Below, one piece after another: positions 24,433 to 31,826 of a DNA stretch of 41,722 nt. Under the pieces are notes generated by a model, which worked only from the letters and a program-made list of their open reading frames with translations, did not search any database and was not told the DNA's origin. This DNA is from Chloroflexota bacterium (GTDB lineage: Bacteria; Chloroflexota; Limnocylindria; P2-11E): assembly GCA_005889295.1 (NCBI GenBank), contig VBEY01000041.1:1-41722 (forward strand), in the 5' to 3' direction. The translations under genes were made by a program, and so were the position numbers. The number at the start of each line of letters is the position of its first letter. Position 1 is the first letter of the stretch.

Positions 24433-26336
24433 GTTGGGTTGCCCCCGCCGCCGCCGACCGGCGGCACCGGCACGGGACCGGGCACGGGCGGTCCAGGCGG
24501 CTGACCCGGGACGGGCTGCACCGGAACCTCTGGGATCGCCAGCATGGGCATGTGCCCGTTCGCCCCGTTCTTCATCAGATCTTCCATCTTCGGAAGAACG
24601 AGCGTCTTGCGCACGAACGGCGCGGCCTTCTCGGGATGCGCCTCCTCCGCGTACTTGAAGACCTCGTCGAGCTCGGAGCCGATGAGCTCCTGCCGCTCGA
24701 TGAGGGAGCCCGCGACCGCGTGGACCGCGTACTCCTTCTCCTGGATGAGACGCTTGGTCTCTTCATAGAGCTGGCCGAGCATGTTGTCGACGAGGACGAG
24801 AACCGCCGGCGGGTACCCGGCCATCGAAGCTGGCGCGACCATCAGCGTCGAGCCCATCCCGAGGCGGGCGACGTAGGTCAGGGCTCCGTTCGTGGCCTGC
24901 ATGAGATCGGAGCTCGCGCCTGCGAGCTTCGTACCGAGGATGAGCTCCTCGACGGCGCGTGAGCCGAGCGAGACCATGATGTCTGTTTCGATCTGGCGCG
25001 CGTGGAGCTGGTGACGCTCCTCGCGCTCTGAGCTCTGGACGACACCGAGCGTCTCGCCGCGGCGGATGATCGACGCCTTCTTCATGCGGTCTTCGGGCCG
25101 CAGGTAGTAGTTCACGACGGCGTGACCGGCCTCGTGATAGGCGACGGCGCGCTTGTCGTCCGCGCTCATCTTGTGGATCGGCTGCTTCAAGCCGAGGAAC
25201 CGTTGGTCCGCGGCGGCCAGCCAGTCCTTGTACGAGAGCTTGTCGCGGCCGTCCTCGTGGGCGACGATCAGCGCTTCATTGATGATGGTCTTGATGTGGA
25301 TCGGGGTCCACCCGATTGAGTCCTGAGCCATCATGTCGACGTCGGTCGTTTCGTCGTGCGCTTTCTTGCTCAAGTAGTGCTGAATGATGTCCTTCCGTCC
25401 TTCGCCATCCGGCGGGTACACGATCAGCGCGCGGTCGAGTCGGCCAGGACGAGTGAGTGCCGTGTCGAGGACGTCTGGACGGTTCGTCGCGCCGATCACG
25501 AAGACGAGCGGCTTCGGCGGCACCGGACCGCGGACCAGCCCGAGCCAGCGCGCGATCTTAACCTTGAGACGGTCCTCCACGTGCTGTCCGAGCGAGTCCA
25601 TCTGATTCAGAAGCGTGTTGAGGCCCATGCCGCCGCCCGCGAACATGCCCATTGGACCCATTCCGCCCTGTTGCTGTCCACCCTGGACTCCACCTCGGGA
25701 CATCCCGATGGAGTCGAGCTCGTCCATGAAGAGGATGCAGGCGCCGGGTGTGCCGGGCTTCGCGTATTTGCGCCCAAGTCCGCGACCCTTTCGGAAGAGC
25801 GACATGATGATGAGCGCGTCTACGCCCATCCACATGCTTCGCAGGCTCGACGCGTCGATGTAGATGAACGGCAGCTTGGCCTCCGCCGCGATGACCCCGG
25901 CGAGGAAGGTCTTTCCAGTTCCGGGCTGGCCCGAGAGGAGCATCCCCTTGGGCATCTCGCCGCCGGCCTGCTTGAAGCGCTCGACGCCGCCGAGGATTCG
26001 GACGAGCGTCTTCGCGTGATCGACGAGGTCCGGCTGGCCGCGATAGTCGTCGAAGCTCAGGCCGAGCTGCGGGTCGTCCGGCGTCACCGTGTAGGTACGC
26101 GGGCGCGAGAGGAACCACATAAGGGCCCCGAACTGCGCGATGAATGCGAAGGCGTAGAAGATGAGCGTGATGAGAAGGCCGGGCATCTGTCCGACGAGCG
26201 CGGCGAGGCCCTCGAAAACGCTGCGGATGCCATAGAAGAAGAGGATCAGGGCGAGGATCCCCAGGAGGATCAGCAGGCGTCGCTTGTTGTGTTCGAGCAC
26301 GTACGCGCTCGTCGTGAGGATTCCTCGGGCGGTCAA
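24429..26336 (-). CDS. FtsH-like membrane AAA+ zinc metalloprotease, divergent
   Basis: This 635-residue protein has two N-terminal membrane helices (about 20-40 and 52-76). The AAA+ module follows: Walker A GQPGTGKT (136-143), Walker B ILFMDELD (Asp205-Glu206), and an arginine-finger region ATNRPDVLDTALTRPGRLDRA (~283-303). The peptidase has HEAGH (401-405) and the third zinc ligand Asp477 in LAGASSDLMQAT. Two features depart from housekeeping FtsH. The pore loop is WMGVDA instead of FVGVGA. A Gly/Gln/Met-rich insert (~212-240) and a further ~25-residue insert follow Walker B. The tail is Pro/Gly/Val-rich. The start is a TTG overlapping the upstream stop (TTGA). A second, ordinary ftsH probably exists elsewhere. 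Confidence 0.9.
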   Translation of the reverse strand: MTARGILTTSAYVLEHNKRRLLILLGILALILFFYGIRSVFEGLAALVGQMPGLLITLIFYAFAFIAQFGALMWFLSRPRTYTVTPDDPQLGLSFDDYRGQPDLVDHAKTLVRILGGVERFKQAGGEMPKGMLLSGQPGTGKTFLAGVIAAEAKLPFIYIDASSLRSMWMGVDALIIMSLFRKGRGLGRKYAKPGTPGACILFMDELDSIGMSRGGVQGGQQQGGMGPMGMFAGGGMGLNTLLNQMDSLGQHVEDRLKVKIARWLGLVRGPVPPKPLVFVIGATNRPDVLDTALTRPGRLDRALIVYPPDGEGRKDIIQHYLSKKAHDETTDVDMMAQDSIGWTPIHIKTIINEALIVAHEDGRDKLSYKDWLAAADQRFLGLKQPIHKMSADDKRAVAYHEAGHAVVNYYLRPEDRMKKASIIRRGETLGVVQSSEREERHQLHARQIETDIMVSLGSRAVEELILGTKLAGASSDLMQATNGALTYVARLGMGSTLMVAPASMAGYPPAVLVLVDNMLGQLYEETKRLIQEKEYAVHAVAGSLIERQELIGSELDEVFKYAEEAHPEKAAPFVRKTLVLPKMEDLMKNGANGHMPMLAIPEVPVQPVPGQPPGPPVPGPVPVPPVGGGGGNPT

Positions 26337-26734
26337 TTCACACCTACCACCTGATCATTCGTTACCCGGAGTACGAAGCCGACGACGAAATCGATCCCCT
26401 CCGTGGTCTTTCCGGTCACCACATAGGCGGAGAGCAGTCGTCCCTCGCTTTCGACGGCGCCCACGAACCTGGTGCCGCGCACGTCGGTGATGGGCTGAAG
26501 GGCCATGTCGAGATCGGTGAGCATCGTCGAGTCGACGAGCCTCGAGAGAGTCCGCGCGTCGTCCGCCCCGATCGCGGCGATGACATCGTGCGCGGCGCGC
26601 GGCTCTTCGACTTTCGGAAGCTGCGGATAGGGGCTCTCGACCGGCCCCTTGTCGACAAACGTGTGCACGACGATCCCCGCGAGGATCCCGACCACGAAGA
26701 CGGAGAGGGTCGCCACCGCCCGCGTCTCATTCAC
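26333..26734 (-). CDS. Small membrane-anchored protein B, unknown function
   Basis: This 133-residue protein (GTG at 26734) has one hydrophobic segment (VATLSVFVVGILAGIVVHTF, residues 7-26). A Pro-rich linker and a ~90-residue extracytoplasmic-type domain ending DFVVGFVLRVTNDQVVGVN follow. That ending resembles an NTF2-like last strand pair. Its layout and C-terminal pattern resemble the upstream gene product (QFFPLALTVSGGKVIRSE), so the two are probably distant paralogs. It overlaps both neighbours by a few bases, making a three-gene operon with the FtsH-like protease. A role as protease partner or substrate adaptor is inference from context only. Confidence 0.78.
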   Translation of the reverse strand: MNETRAVATLSVFVVGILAGIVVHTFVDKGPVESPYPQLPKVEEPRAAHDVIAAIGADDARTLSRLVDSTMLTDLDMALQPITDVRGTRFVGAVESEGRLLSAYVVTGKTTEGIDFVVGFVLRVTNDQVVGVN

Positions 26735-27152
26735 TGCGGATCACCTTGCCGCCCGAGACGGTCAGCGCGAGCGGGAAGAACTGATCGACGCCCTGCGAGT
26801 TGCGCAGCCCGATTGCGTAAATGTGCACCGAGTAGGTACCCACGCTCGCGCCGCCGATGTAGGTGAGCGAGAGCGGCTGGATGGACGTTGAGGTACGGCT
26901 CGTGTCCGCGCCCTGCAGCTCGGCGGCGCGCTGCGCGATGCTCTGGTTCGGGCGAATGCCGACGATCGAGTTTGGATCGCGCTGGAGAAGACCGAGCATG
27001 TAGGCGCGCGCGATTGGCGACTCGCCGCTAGCGCCGAACATGCCGCTGTCCTGTATGAACACGCCGACGGCCGACGCGATGACAAAGCCGGCAAACATGC
27101 CGACCAGCAAGGTTCCCGCCGACCCCGCTACGAGCCGTCTAAGCCCCACCAT
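26727..27152 (-). CDS. Small membrane-anchored protein A, unknown function
   Basis: This 141-residue protein has an N-terminal membrane segment (LLVGMFAGFVIASAVGVFI, about 15-33). A soluble domain rich in small and polar residues follows, closing with GVDQFFPLALTVSGGKVIRSE. No family was recognised. It is first in the operon with protein B and the FtsH-like protease. A candidate -10 box (TAGACT) sits four bases before the ATG at 27152 but seven before the adjacent GTG at 27149, so the real start may be that GTG. Similarity to protein B suggests an ancient tandem duplication. Confidence 0.78.
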   Translation of the reverse strand: MVGLRRLVAGSAGTLLVGMFAGFVIASAVGVFIQDSGMFGASGESPIARAYMLGLLQRDPNSIVGIRPNQSIAQRAAELQGADTSRTSTSIQPLSLTYIGGASVGTYSVHIYAIGLRNSQGVDQFFPLALTVSGGKVIRSE

Positions 27153-27156
27153 TGGG

Positions 27157-27162
27157 AGTCTA
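27157..27162 (-). promoter_or_regulatory. Candidate leaderless -10 box for the FtsH-like protease operon
   Basis: TAGACT on the minus strand (27162-27157) ends seven bases before the GTG at 27149 and four before the ATG at 27152. There is no Shine-Dalgarno sequence in between. Confidence 0.4.
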
Positions 27163-27177
27163 CGCGCGGTATTTCCG

Positions 27178-28317
27178 TCATCCGCCCGCTCCGAGCGCCG
27201 CAGCAGCGAAAAGTAAGAGCCCAGTAAGTTCGGTAGCCCAGAAGTCGAGACCCTTTTCCTTCGACCCGGTGGCCATGGCGGCCGCGTGCGAGAGCAGGGC
27301 GGTCCGTTGGAAGCGCGTCGGCCCGGCGTGCGGCTTCGCGGCTGCGGTCTCAGCTTCGCTCAATGGCTCGAAGCGGTCGCCCTCATCGTGCAGCCAGAAC
27401 ACCGGCGCGCGGATGTCCGCCCAGTTCGCGCGCGGCGAGAGATCATCGAACACCGTCCGCATCGTCGGCGGCAGGCCCCGAAGACGAGCCAGTGCGACGT
27501 CATAGTCCGTCGCCCCGAGCGCGCGCCAGAGCGATCCCGCTTCGGTACCGATCTCGTTCGGTGGATCGGTCTCGGTCCGGCCGTCGTGAGCGCGGAGCTC
27601 CTCCTCGAGAAGCGCGCGGTCGCGGGGATCGCTGATTACGGCCGCGGCGGCGAGCGGGAGTCGCTGGCGCGCCCTTGGGTCCGGATCCCAGGCCGCCGAC
27701 GCGCCTGCCCGGACCTGCGTTCGCGTGACCACGCTCGCGAGATACGTGTCGATGTCGTAATACGCCCCGAGCGCTCCGACATAGGCGGCGCGCGCCAGGG
27801 CCTCGTACCGGCCGGCTGCGGCCAGCAACATTCCCCCGCCAACGGAGAATCCAAAGGCCCCGACCGGCATTCCGCGCGAATCCGGATGCGAAAGCAATCT
27901 CGCGAAGGCCGCGTCGATGATCGCCGCCGCGCGCGGTTCGAGGGTCCCTTCGCGAATGAACGGGAACTCCGGCAGCATCACGAGATACCCCGCTCGCGCG
28001 AGCGCCTCGGCGAGTCGGGTCGTCTCCGGATCGTCGTTCCCGAGCGCCGTCGCCCCGTTCACCACCATCAGACCGGGATGCCGGTCGCCCCAGCCGGGAC
28101 GCCACCAGGTCACACGCATCTCGACTCCACCGAAGGATTCCCGCGTTCCGATCACCACCGGGAGCGGCGTGATGTACTGCGCAAGGTTGCGATCCCAAAG
28201 CGCGCTCGAGTAGATGTCGGCGACCAGAATCGCTCCCGCGCCGACAGGTCGAAGGAACGGGCGCCAGAGGATCGCGATCGCGACGACCAAAACAACGACC
28301 AAAAGCTGCCGCCGCAT
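27178..28317 (-). CDS. Membrane-anchored alpha/beta hydrolase-like protein
   Basis: This 379-residue protein has an N-terminal hydrophobic anchor (residues ~4-19, LLVVVLVVAIAILWRP) and another hydrophobic stretch at the extreme C-terminus (LTGLLLFAAAALGAGG). Between them is an alpha/beta-hydrolase core: HPGLMVVNGATALGND (oxyanion strand), VGAFGFSVGGGMLL with the Ser nucleophile, VFWLHDEGDRFEPL with the acid, and LLSHAAAMA with a candidate His. Substrate is unknown; the anchors suggest it works on the outer face of the membrane. A gap of about 25 bp separates it from the FtsH-like operon, and it has its own candidate promoter. Confidence 0.8.
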   Translation of the reverse strand: MRRQLLVVVLVVAIAILWRPFLRPVGAGAILVADIYSSALWDRNLAQYITPLPVVIGTRESFGGVEMRVTWWRPGWGDRHPGLMVVNGATALGNDDPETTRLAEALARAGYLVMLPEFPFIREGTLEPRAAAIIDAAFARLLSHPDSRGMPVGAFGFSVGGGMLLAAAGRYEALARAAYVGALGAYYDIDTYLASVVTRTQVRAGASAAWDPDPRARQRLPLAAAAVISDPRDRALLEEELRAHDGRTETDPPNEIGTEAGSLWRALGATDYDVALARLRGLPPTMRTVFDDLSPRANWADIRAPVFWLHDEGDRFEPLSEAETAAAKPHAGPTRFQRTALLSHAAAMATGSKEKGLDFWATELTGLLLFAAAALGAGG

Positions 28318-28325
28318 TCGCGGCG

Positions 28326-28331
28326 ACTCTA
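28326..28331 (-). promoter_or_regulatory. Candidate leaderless -10 box for the membrane-anchored hydrolase
   Basis: TAGAGT on the minus strand (28331-28326) ends eight bases before the ATG at 28317. It overlaps the end of the secF-hydrolase gap, so the hydrolase can be expressed apart from secDF. Confidence 0.35.
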
Positions 28332-28332
28332 C

Positions 28333-29250
28333 CTAGGTCGCGGCGGCGAGGCGCCGGTGCCGGACGCGGTCTTCCACCTCTTGCCAGAGCGAGATGATCT
28401 GGCTCGCGTTGAAGATCGATGAGTAGGTCCCCGAGACGATGCCGATGAGAAGCGCGAGGGCGAAGTTGCGAACCGAGAACCCACCGAAGAGGAAGAGCGC
28501 GAGGAGCGTGAAGACGACGGTCAGCGAGGTGATCACGGACCGCGCCAGCGTCTGCATGATCGAGTAGTTGATCACCGGGTTGAGCGCCTCGCCCGGATTG
28601 AGGCGGAGGTTCTCCCGGATCCGGTCGAAGACCACGATCGTGTCATGGACCGAGAAGCCGATGATCGTCAGGACCGCCGTGACAAAGAGGCTATCGACCT
28701 CGATCTTCAGGAAGTACCCAAGGATCGCAAAGATCCCGAGGACCACGGCGGCGTCGTGGAGGAGCGCGATGATCGCGGCGATGCCATAGCGGAACGCGGC
28801 CCAGCCGAAGTTACGGAACGCCCATGCGATGAGCAGCACGATCAGGAGGCTGGCGAGGGCGATCGACTTGATCGCGTTCTGGATGAGCTCGGCTGAGAAC
28901 GACGGACTCACGACCGACGAGTTCGTGATCCTTGTGTCCGATCCGAAGGTCTCCTTGAGCCCCTGCTCGGTGCTCGCGAGCTCCGCCGGGAGCATCTCCG
29001 TGGTCCGGACCTCGACCCCGCCGCCGGCCACCCCCTGGATGGTGGCTTCGTCGTGTCCATGCGACGTGAAGAAGTTCTTGACCAGCGCGTCGTCGGGTCG
29101 GTTTGCGAAGCTGATCTCGAGAAGCGTTCCGCCCTTGAACTCGATGCCCGGCCGCAGCCCGCCGATCGCCAGGAAGAACACGCCCGGCACGATGAGGAGC
29201 GCCGAGAACAGGAAATACCACCACTTGCGCTCGACGAAATGGAACAGCAC
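28333..29250 (-). CDS. secF: Protein translocase subunit SecF
   Basis: This 305-residue subunit joins SecD in using the proton gradient to help draw proteins through SecYEG. It has six membrane helices: the first at residues ~10-30 (WWYFLFSALLIVPGVFFLAIG), a periplasmic loop, then five more. The family motif GLRPGIEFKGGTLLEISF follows helix 1. FSVHDTIVVFDRIRENLR with NYSIMQTLARSVITSLTVV is the conserved SecF core around helices 4-5. The GTG start immediately follows the secD stop with no gap. Confidence 0.95.
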   Translation of the reverse strand: MLFHFVERKWWYFLFSALLIVPGVFFLAIGGLRPGIEFKGGTLLEISFANRPDDALVKNFFTSHGHDEATIQGVAGGGVEVRTTEMLPAELASTEQGLKETFGSDTRITNSSVVSPSFSAELIQNAIKSIALASLLIVLLIAWAFRNFGWAAFRYGIAAIIALLHDAAVVLGIFAILGYFLKIEVDSLFVTAVLTIIGFSVHDTIVVFDRIRENLRLNPGEALNPVINYSIMQTLARSVITSLTVVFTLLALFLFGGFSVRNFALALLIGIVSGTYSSIFNASQIISLWQEVEDRVRHRRLAAAT

Positions 29251-30612
29251 CTAAAGCGCTGGCGCCGGCCGCGGAGCGTGACGGTCAGGCGGAGGCTCCG
29301 TCGTGCGCTCCTCGACGCCGTACAGCCATCGCCTCCGCAGCGACGAGAACTCGATGGCTCCGTGCAGCAGCATCTGCGTCACGACGACCGCAGTGAAGAA
29401 GCTGACGGCGACGCCGATCCCGAGCGTGAATGCGAAGCCCCTCACCGTGCCTGTGCCGAACAAATAGAGGATCACGGCGGTCAGCACGGTCGCTAGGTTC
29501 GAGTAGAAGATCGACGGGAAGGCGCGCTTGCGTCCTTCTTCGACCGCCACGCGAAGCGACTTCCCCGAGCGCAGCTCTTCCTTGAGCCTCTCGAAAGTGA
29601 GCACGTTCGCGTCGACGGCCATGCCGATCGAGAGGATGAATCCAGCGATGCCCGCGAGGGTGAGCGTCACCGGGATGAGCCGGAAGATCGCGTAGGCCAG
29701 CGCCGTGTAGTAGAGCAGCGCCATCACCGCGAGGACGCCGGGCACGCGGTAGTACGCGATCATGAAGAAGGCGACGAGGAGAAGACCCATCGCCCCCGCG
29801 ATGAGGCTCCGGTCGACGGATTGCCGGCCGAGGGTCGGCTCGACGCGCTGCGACTGGATCACCTGCAGCGAAACGGGCAGCGCACCCGAGTTGATGAGGT
29901 TAGAGAGCTGCTTCGCCGTGGCGACTGTGAAATTGCCGGAGATCTGGCCCGCGCCCGAAGTGAAGACGTTCTGGATCACCGGTGCGGAGATCTGCGAGCC
30001 GTCGAGCGTGATCTGCACCGGTTGGTTCAGGAAATCCTTCGAGAGCTGCACCCAGCGGTCCGCGTCGGCGCCGGTGAACTCGAAGTGCACGACGGGCTGG
30101 TTGGACTGATCGAAGGCGACGTATGTGGCATTGAGGTGCTCGCCGGTCAGTGGCGGCGTTAGGGATTTGTACTGGCCGGGGTTGTCTTTGTCGGGGATCT
30201 TGATCTCCAGCTTCGCCTGCTTCGTGGCGATGTCGTTCGCCTGCTGGATGTCGTCGATGCCGGGTAGCTGGAGCAGGATCTTGTCGTCGCCGACGGCTTG
30301 GATCACCGGCTCAGACACGCCGAGGCCGTTGATGCGCCGGTCGATGACCCTCCGGGCACGGTCGTTGTAGTCGGCAATGCTCTGGCCGGCCGGGATCTCG
30401 CCGGTATTCATTTGCAGCAGCAGCTGCGTGCCGCCCTGGAGATCGAGGCCGAGGTGGGTCTTGATCTCCTGGTTCACCTGGATCGGGCCGAGGTTCAGGC
30501 AGACGCCGGGGCAGCTCGGGGGAAACGGAAACGAGATCTGGTGCTTCGGGATGTCGATGAAGACCGACAGTGCGAAGACAAGGAAGACGAGCCAGGGGAA
30601 CGCGCGGTTCAT
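29251..30612 (-). CDS. secD: Protein translocase subunit SecD
   Basis: This 453-residue subunit is shorter than the E. coli protein but typical for Gram-positive-like and Chloroflexota SecD. Helix 1 (FPWLVFLVFALSVFI) is followed by the periplasmic P1 region with HLGLDLQGGTQLLLQM and RRIIDRRINGLGVSEP-type signature (here RRVIDRRINGLGVSEP). Five C-terminal helices contain GMAVDANVLTFERLKEELRSG, which carries the proton-path Asp. It is preceded by a candidate leaderless promoter within the 21-bp gap after the tatB-like gene, so secDF may be transcribed both with pyrF and independently. Confidence 0.95.
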   Translation of the reverse strand: MNRAFPWLVFLVFALSVFIDIPKHQISFPFPPSCPGVCLNLGPIQVNQEIKTHLGLDLQGGTQLLLQMNTGEIPAGQSIADYNDRARRVIDRRINGLGVSEPVIQAVGDDKILLQLPGIDDIQQANDIATKQAKLEIKIPDKDNPGQYKSLTPPLTGEHLNATYVAFDQSNQPVVHFEFTGADADRWVQLSKDFLNQPVQITLDGSQISAPVIQNVFTSGAGQISGNFTVATAKQLSNLINSGALPVSLQVIQSQRVEPTLGRQSVDRSLIAGAMGLLLVAFFMIAYYRVPGVLAVMALLYYTALAYAIFRLIPVTLTLAGIAGFILSIGMAVDANVLTFERLKEELRSGKSLRVAVEEGRKRAFPSIFYSNLATVLTAVILYLFGTGTVRGFAFTLGIGVAVSFFTAVVVTQMLLHGAIEFSSLRRRWLYGVEERTTEPPPDRHAPRPAPAL

Positions 30613-30619
30613 TGAAGAA

Positions 30620-30625
30620 ATTCTA
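30620..30625 (-). promoter_or_regulatory. Candidate leaderless -10 box for secD
   Basis: TAGAAT on the minus strand (30625-30620) is close to the TATAAT consensus and ends seven bases before the secD ATG. There is no Shine-Dalgarno. It lies entirely in the 21-bp gap between the tatB-like stop and secD. Confidence 0.5.
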
Positions 30626-30633
30626 GAGGTTGA

Positions 30634-30954
30634 TCACGCCTCGCGCTCACGCTTGAGGCGCTCGCGTGCGTCGCGCATCTCGCGATCGAACGCCGTCTCT
30701 CCGGGGATCGTCGCCGGTTCGCTCGCCTGCGTGGTCGCCGGAATGGCTTCCGTTGGCGGCGCCGCGGCATCCGCGGCCTTGTCGAGGAGCTTGTCGGCGT
30801 TGAGGAACTCCTCGCGAAGCTCGTCCGATGTGCGACGCAGGTCGCCGACCACACGGCCGATGTCACGCGCGACCTTCGGCATTCGCTCGGGCCCGAGGAC
30901 GATCAGCGCGATGATCAGGATCAACACGAGCTCCTCGGGTCCGATGCCGAACAT
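30634..30954 (-). CDS. tatB: Twin-arginine translocase subunit, TatA/TatB type (TatB-like)
   Basis: This 106-residue protein begins FGIGPEELVLILIIALIVLGPERMPKVARDIGR. That is one N-terminal membrane helix with Glu at its start, then the GPE-R-P hinge and an amphipathic helix (to ~55), followed by a loose Pro/Ala/Thr-rich tail. FGIG...GPERMP is closer to TatB than TatA, but single TatA/B proteins in this kind of genome can do both jobs. It acts in export of folded proteins. Its start overlaps the pyrF stop (TGATG). Confidence 0.85.
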   Translation of the reverse strand: MFGIGPEELVLILIIALIVLGPERMPKVARDIGRVVGDLRRTSDELREEFLNADKLLDKAADAAAPPTEAIPATTQASEPATIPGETAFDREMRDARERLKREREA

Positions 30955-31781
30955 CAGCGGCCCGGCGCCGTCACCGCGGCACGCGCCGCGTTCGCGGCAT
31001 CACGCAGCGTCCGCGCCGCTTCGGTCGCGGCGTTTGCGAAGTCGTCGCCTCGGCTCGCGTAGAGGACCGACCGCGATGCGGACGGGAGGACACCGGCACC
31101 GCTCGTGTCCATGGCCGCACGGAGCGCGAGGCCGACGTCCCCGCCCTGCGAGCCGACGCCGGGCATGAGGAACAGGCGGTCAGGCGCGAGGGCGCGGAGG
31201 CGTCGCGCCTCGTCGGGGTAAGTCGCGCCGACGACGAAGCCGCACCGGTCCGGCGGAAAGCGCTCGGCGCAGCGCTCGACGACGCGCTCGTACAACGGGC
31301 GGCCCCCCACCTCGAGGTCCTGGAAGTCTCCCGCGCCCGGGTTGCTGGTTCGCGCGAGCACGAGCGCGTAGCGGCCGCCGGTCGTGAACGGCTCGATCGA
31401 ATCGAGCCCGACGTACGGAGCGACCGTCGCCGCGTCGGCATGGAACGAATCGAAGAGAGCATCGGCGTAGGCCGCGGACGTGTTCGGAACGTCGCCTCGC
31501 TTCGCGTCGAGGATCACGGGGATGTCCGCGGGGATCGCCTGCAGCGTGAGCGCGAGGACGTCCATGGCGGCACTCCCATAGCGCTCGTAGAAGGCGAGAT
31601 TGGGCTTGTAGGCACAGACGTGCGGCGACGTGGCGCGGATGATCCGGCGAAGGAACCGGACGGCCGCCTGCGGTCCCCGGCCGAGCGACTCCGGGATCGA
31701 TGCGGGTTCGGGATCGAGGCCGACACAGAGGATGCTGTCGTGCGCGCGTTGCGCCGCACTGAGCTTTGCGAGGAAGGACAC
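30954..31781 (-). CDS. pyrF: Orotidine 5'-phosphate decarboxylase (subfamily 2)
   Basis: This 275-residue enzyme performs the last step of UMP synthesis, decarboxylating OMP to UMP. ILDAKRGDVPNTS holds the catalytic Lys/Asp motif (DAKRGD, about residues 93-98). DSILCVGLDPEP near the N-terminus and FLMPGVGSQGGDVGLAL near the C-terminus are the phosphate- and base-binding segments. The longer spacing is that of the type 2 (mycobacterial-like) subfamily. The start is GTG at 31781 with a candidate -10 box ten bases upstream that overlaps the phnD -10 on the other strand. It heads the pyrF-tatB-secDF gene line. Confidence 0.94.
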   Translation of the reverse strand: MSFLAKLSAAQRAHDSILCVGLDPEPASIPESLGRGPQAAVRFLRRIIRATSPHVCAYKPNLAFYERYGSAAMDVLALTLQAIPADIPVILDAKRGDVPNTSAAYADALFDSFHADAATVAPYVGLDSIEPFTTGGRYALVLARTSNPGAGDFQDLEVGGRPLYERVVERCAERFPPDRCGFVVGATYPDEARRLRALAPDRLFLMPGVGSQGGDVGLALRAAMDTSGAGVLPSASRSVLYASRGDDFANAATEAARTLRDAANAARAAVTAPGR

Positions 31782-31797
31782 TCAGCCGAATATGATA
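31766..31797. promoter_or_regulatory. Divergent, overlapping promoters of pyrF and phnD
   Basis: On the plus strand TTGCGA (31766-31771), a 19-bp spacer and TATGAT (31791-31796) point toward phnD. On the minus strand TATCAT (31797-31792) lies ten bases before the pyrF GTG. The two -10 boxes share five bases, so polymerase could open only one at a time. The plus-strand -35 lies inside the pyrF coding sequence. Confidence 0.5.
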
Positions 31798-31826
31798 GGG
31801 ACGCTTCCACAACAGGGAGGGGACTC

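Noticed and set aside
31440-31826. In-frame extension upstream of phnD
   Set aside because: It is antisense to pyrF. The lipoprotein signal and the ribosome-binding site both place the start at 31827.
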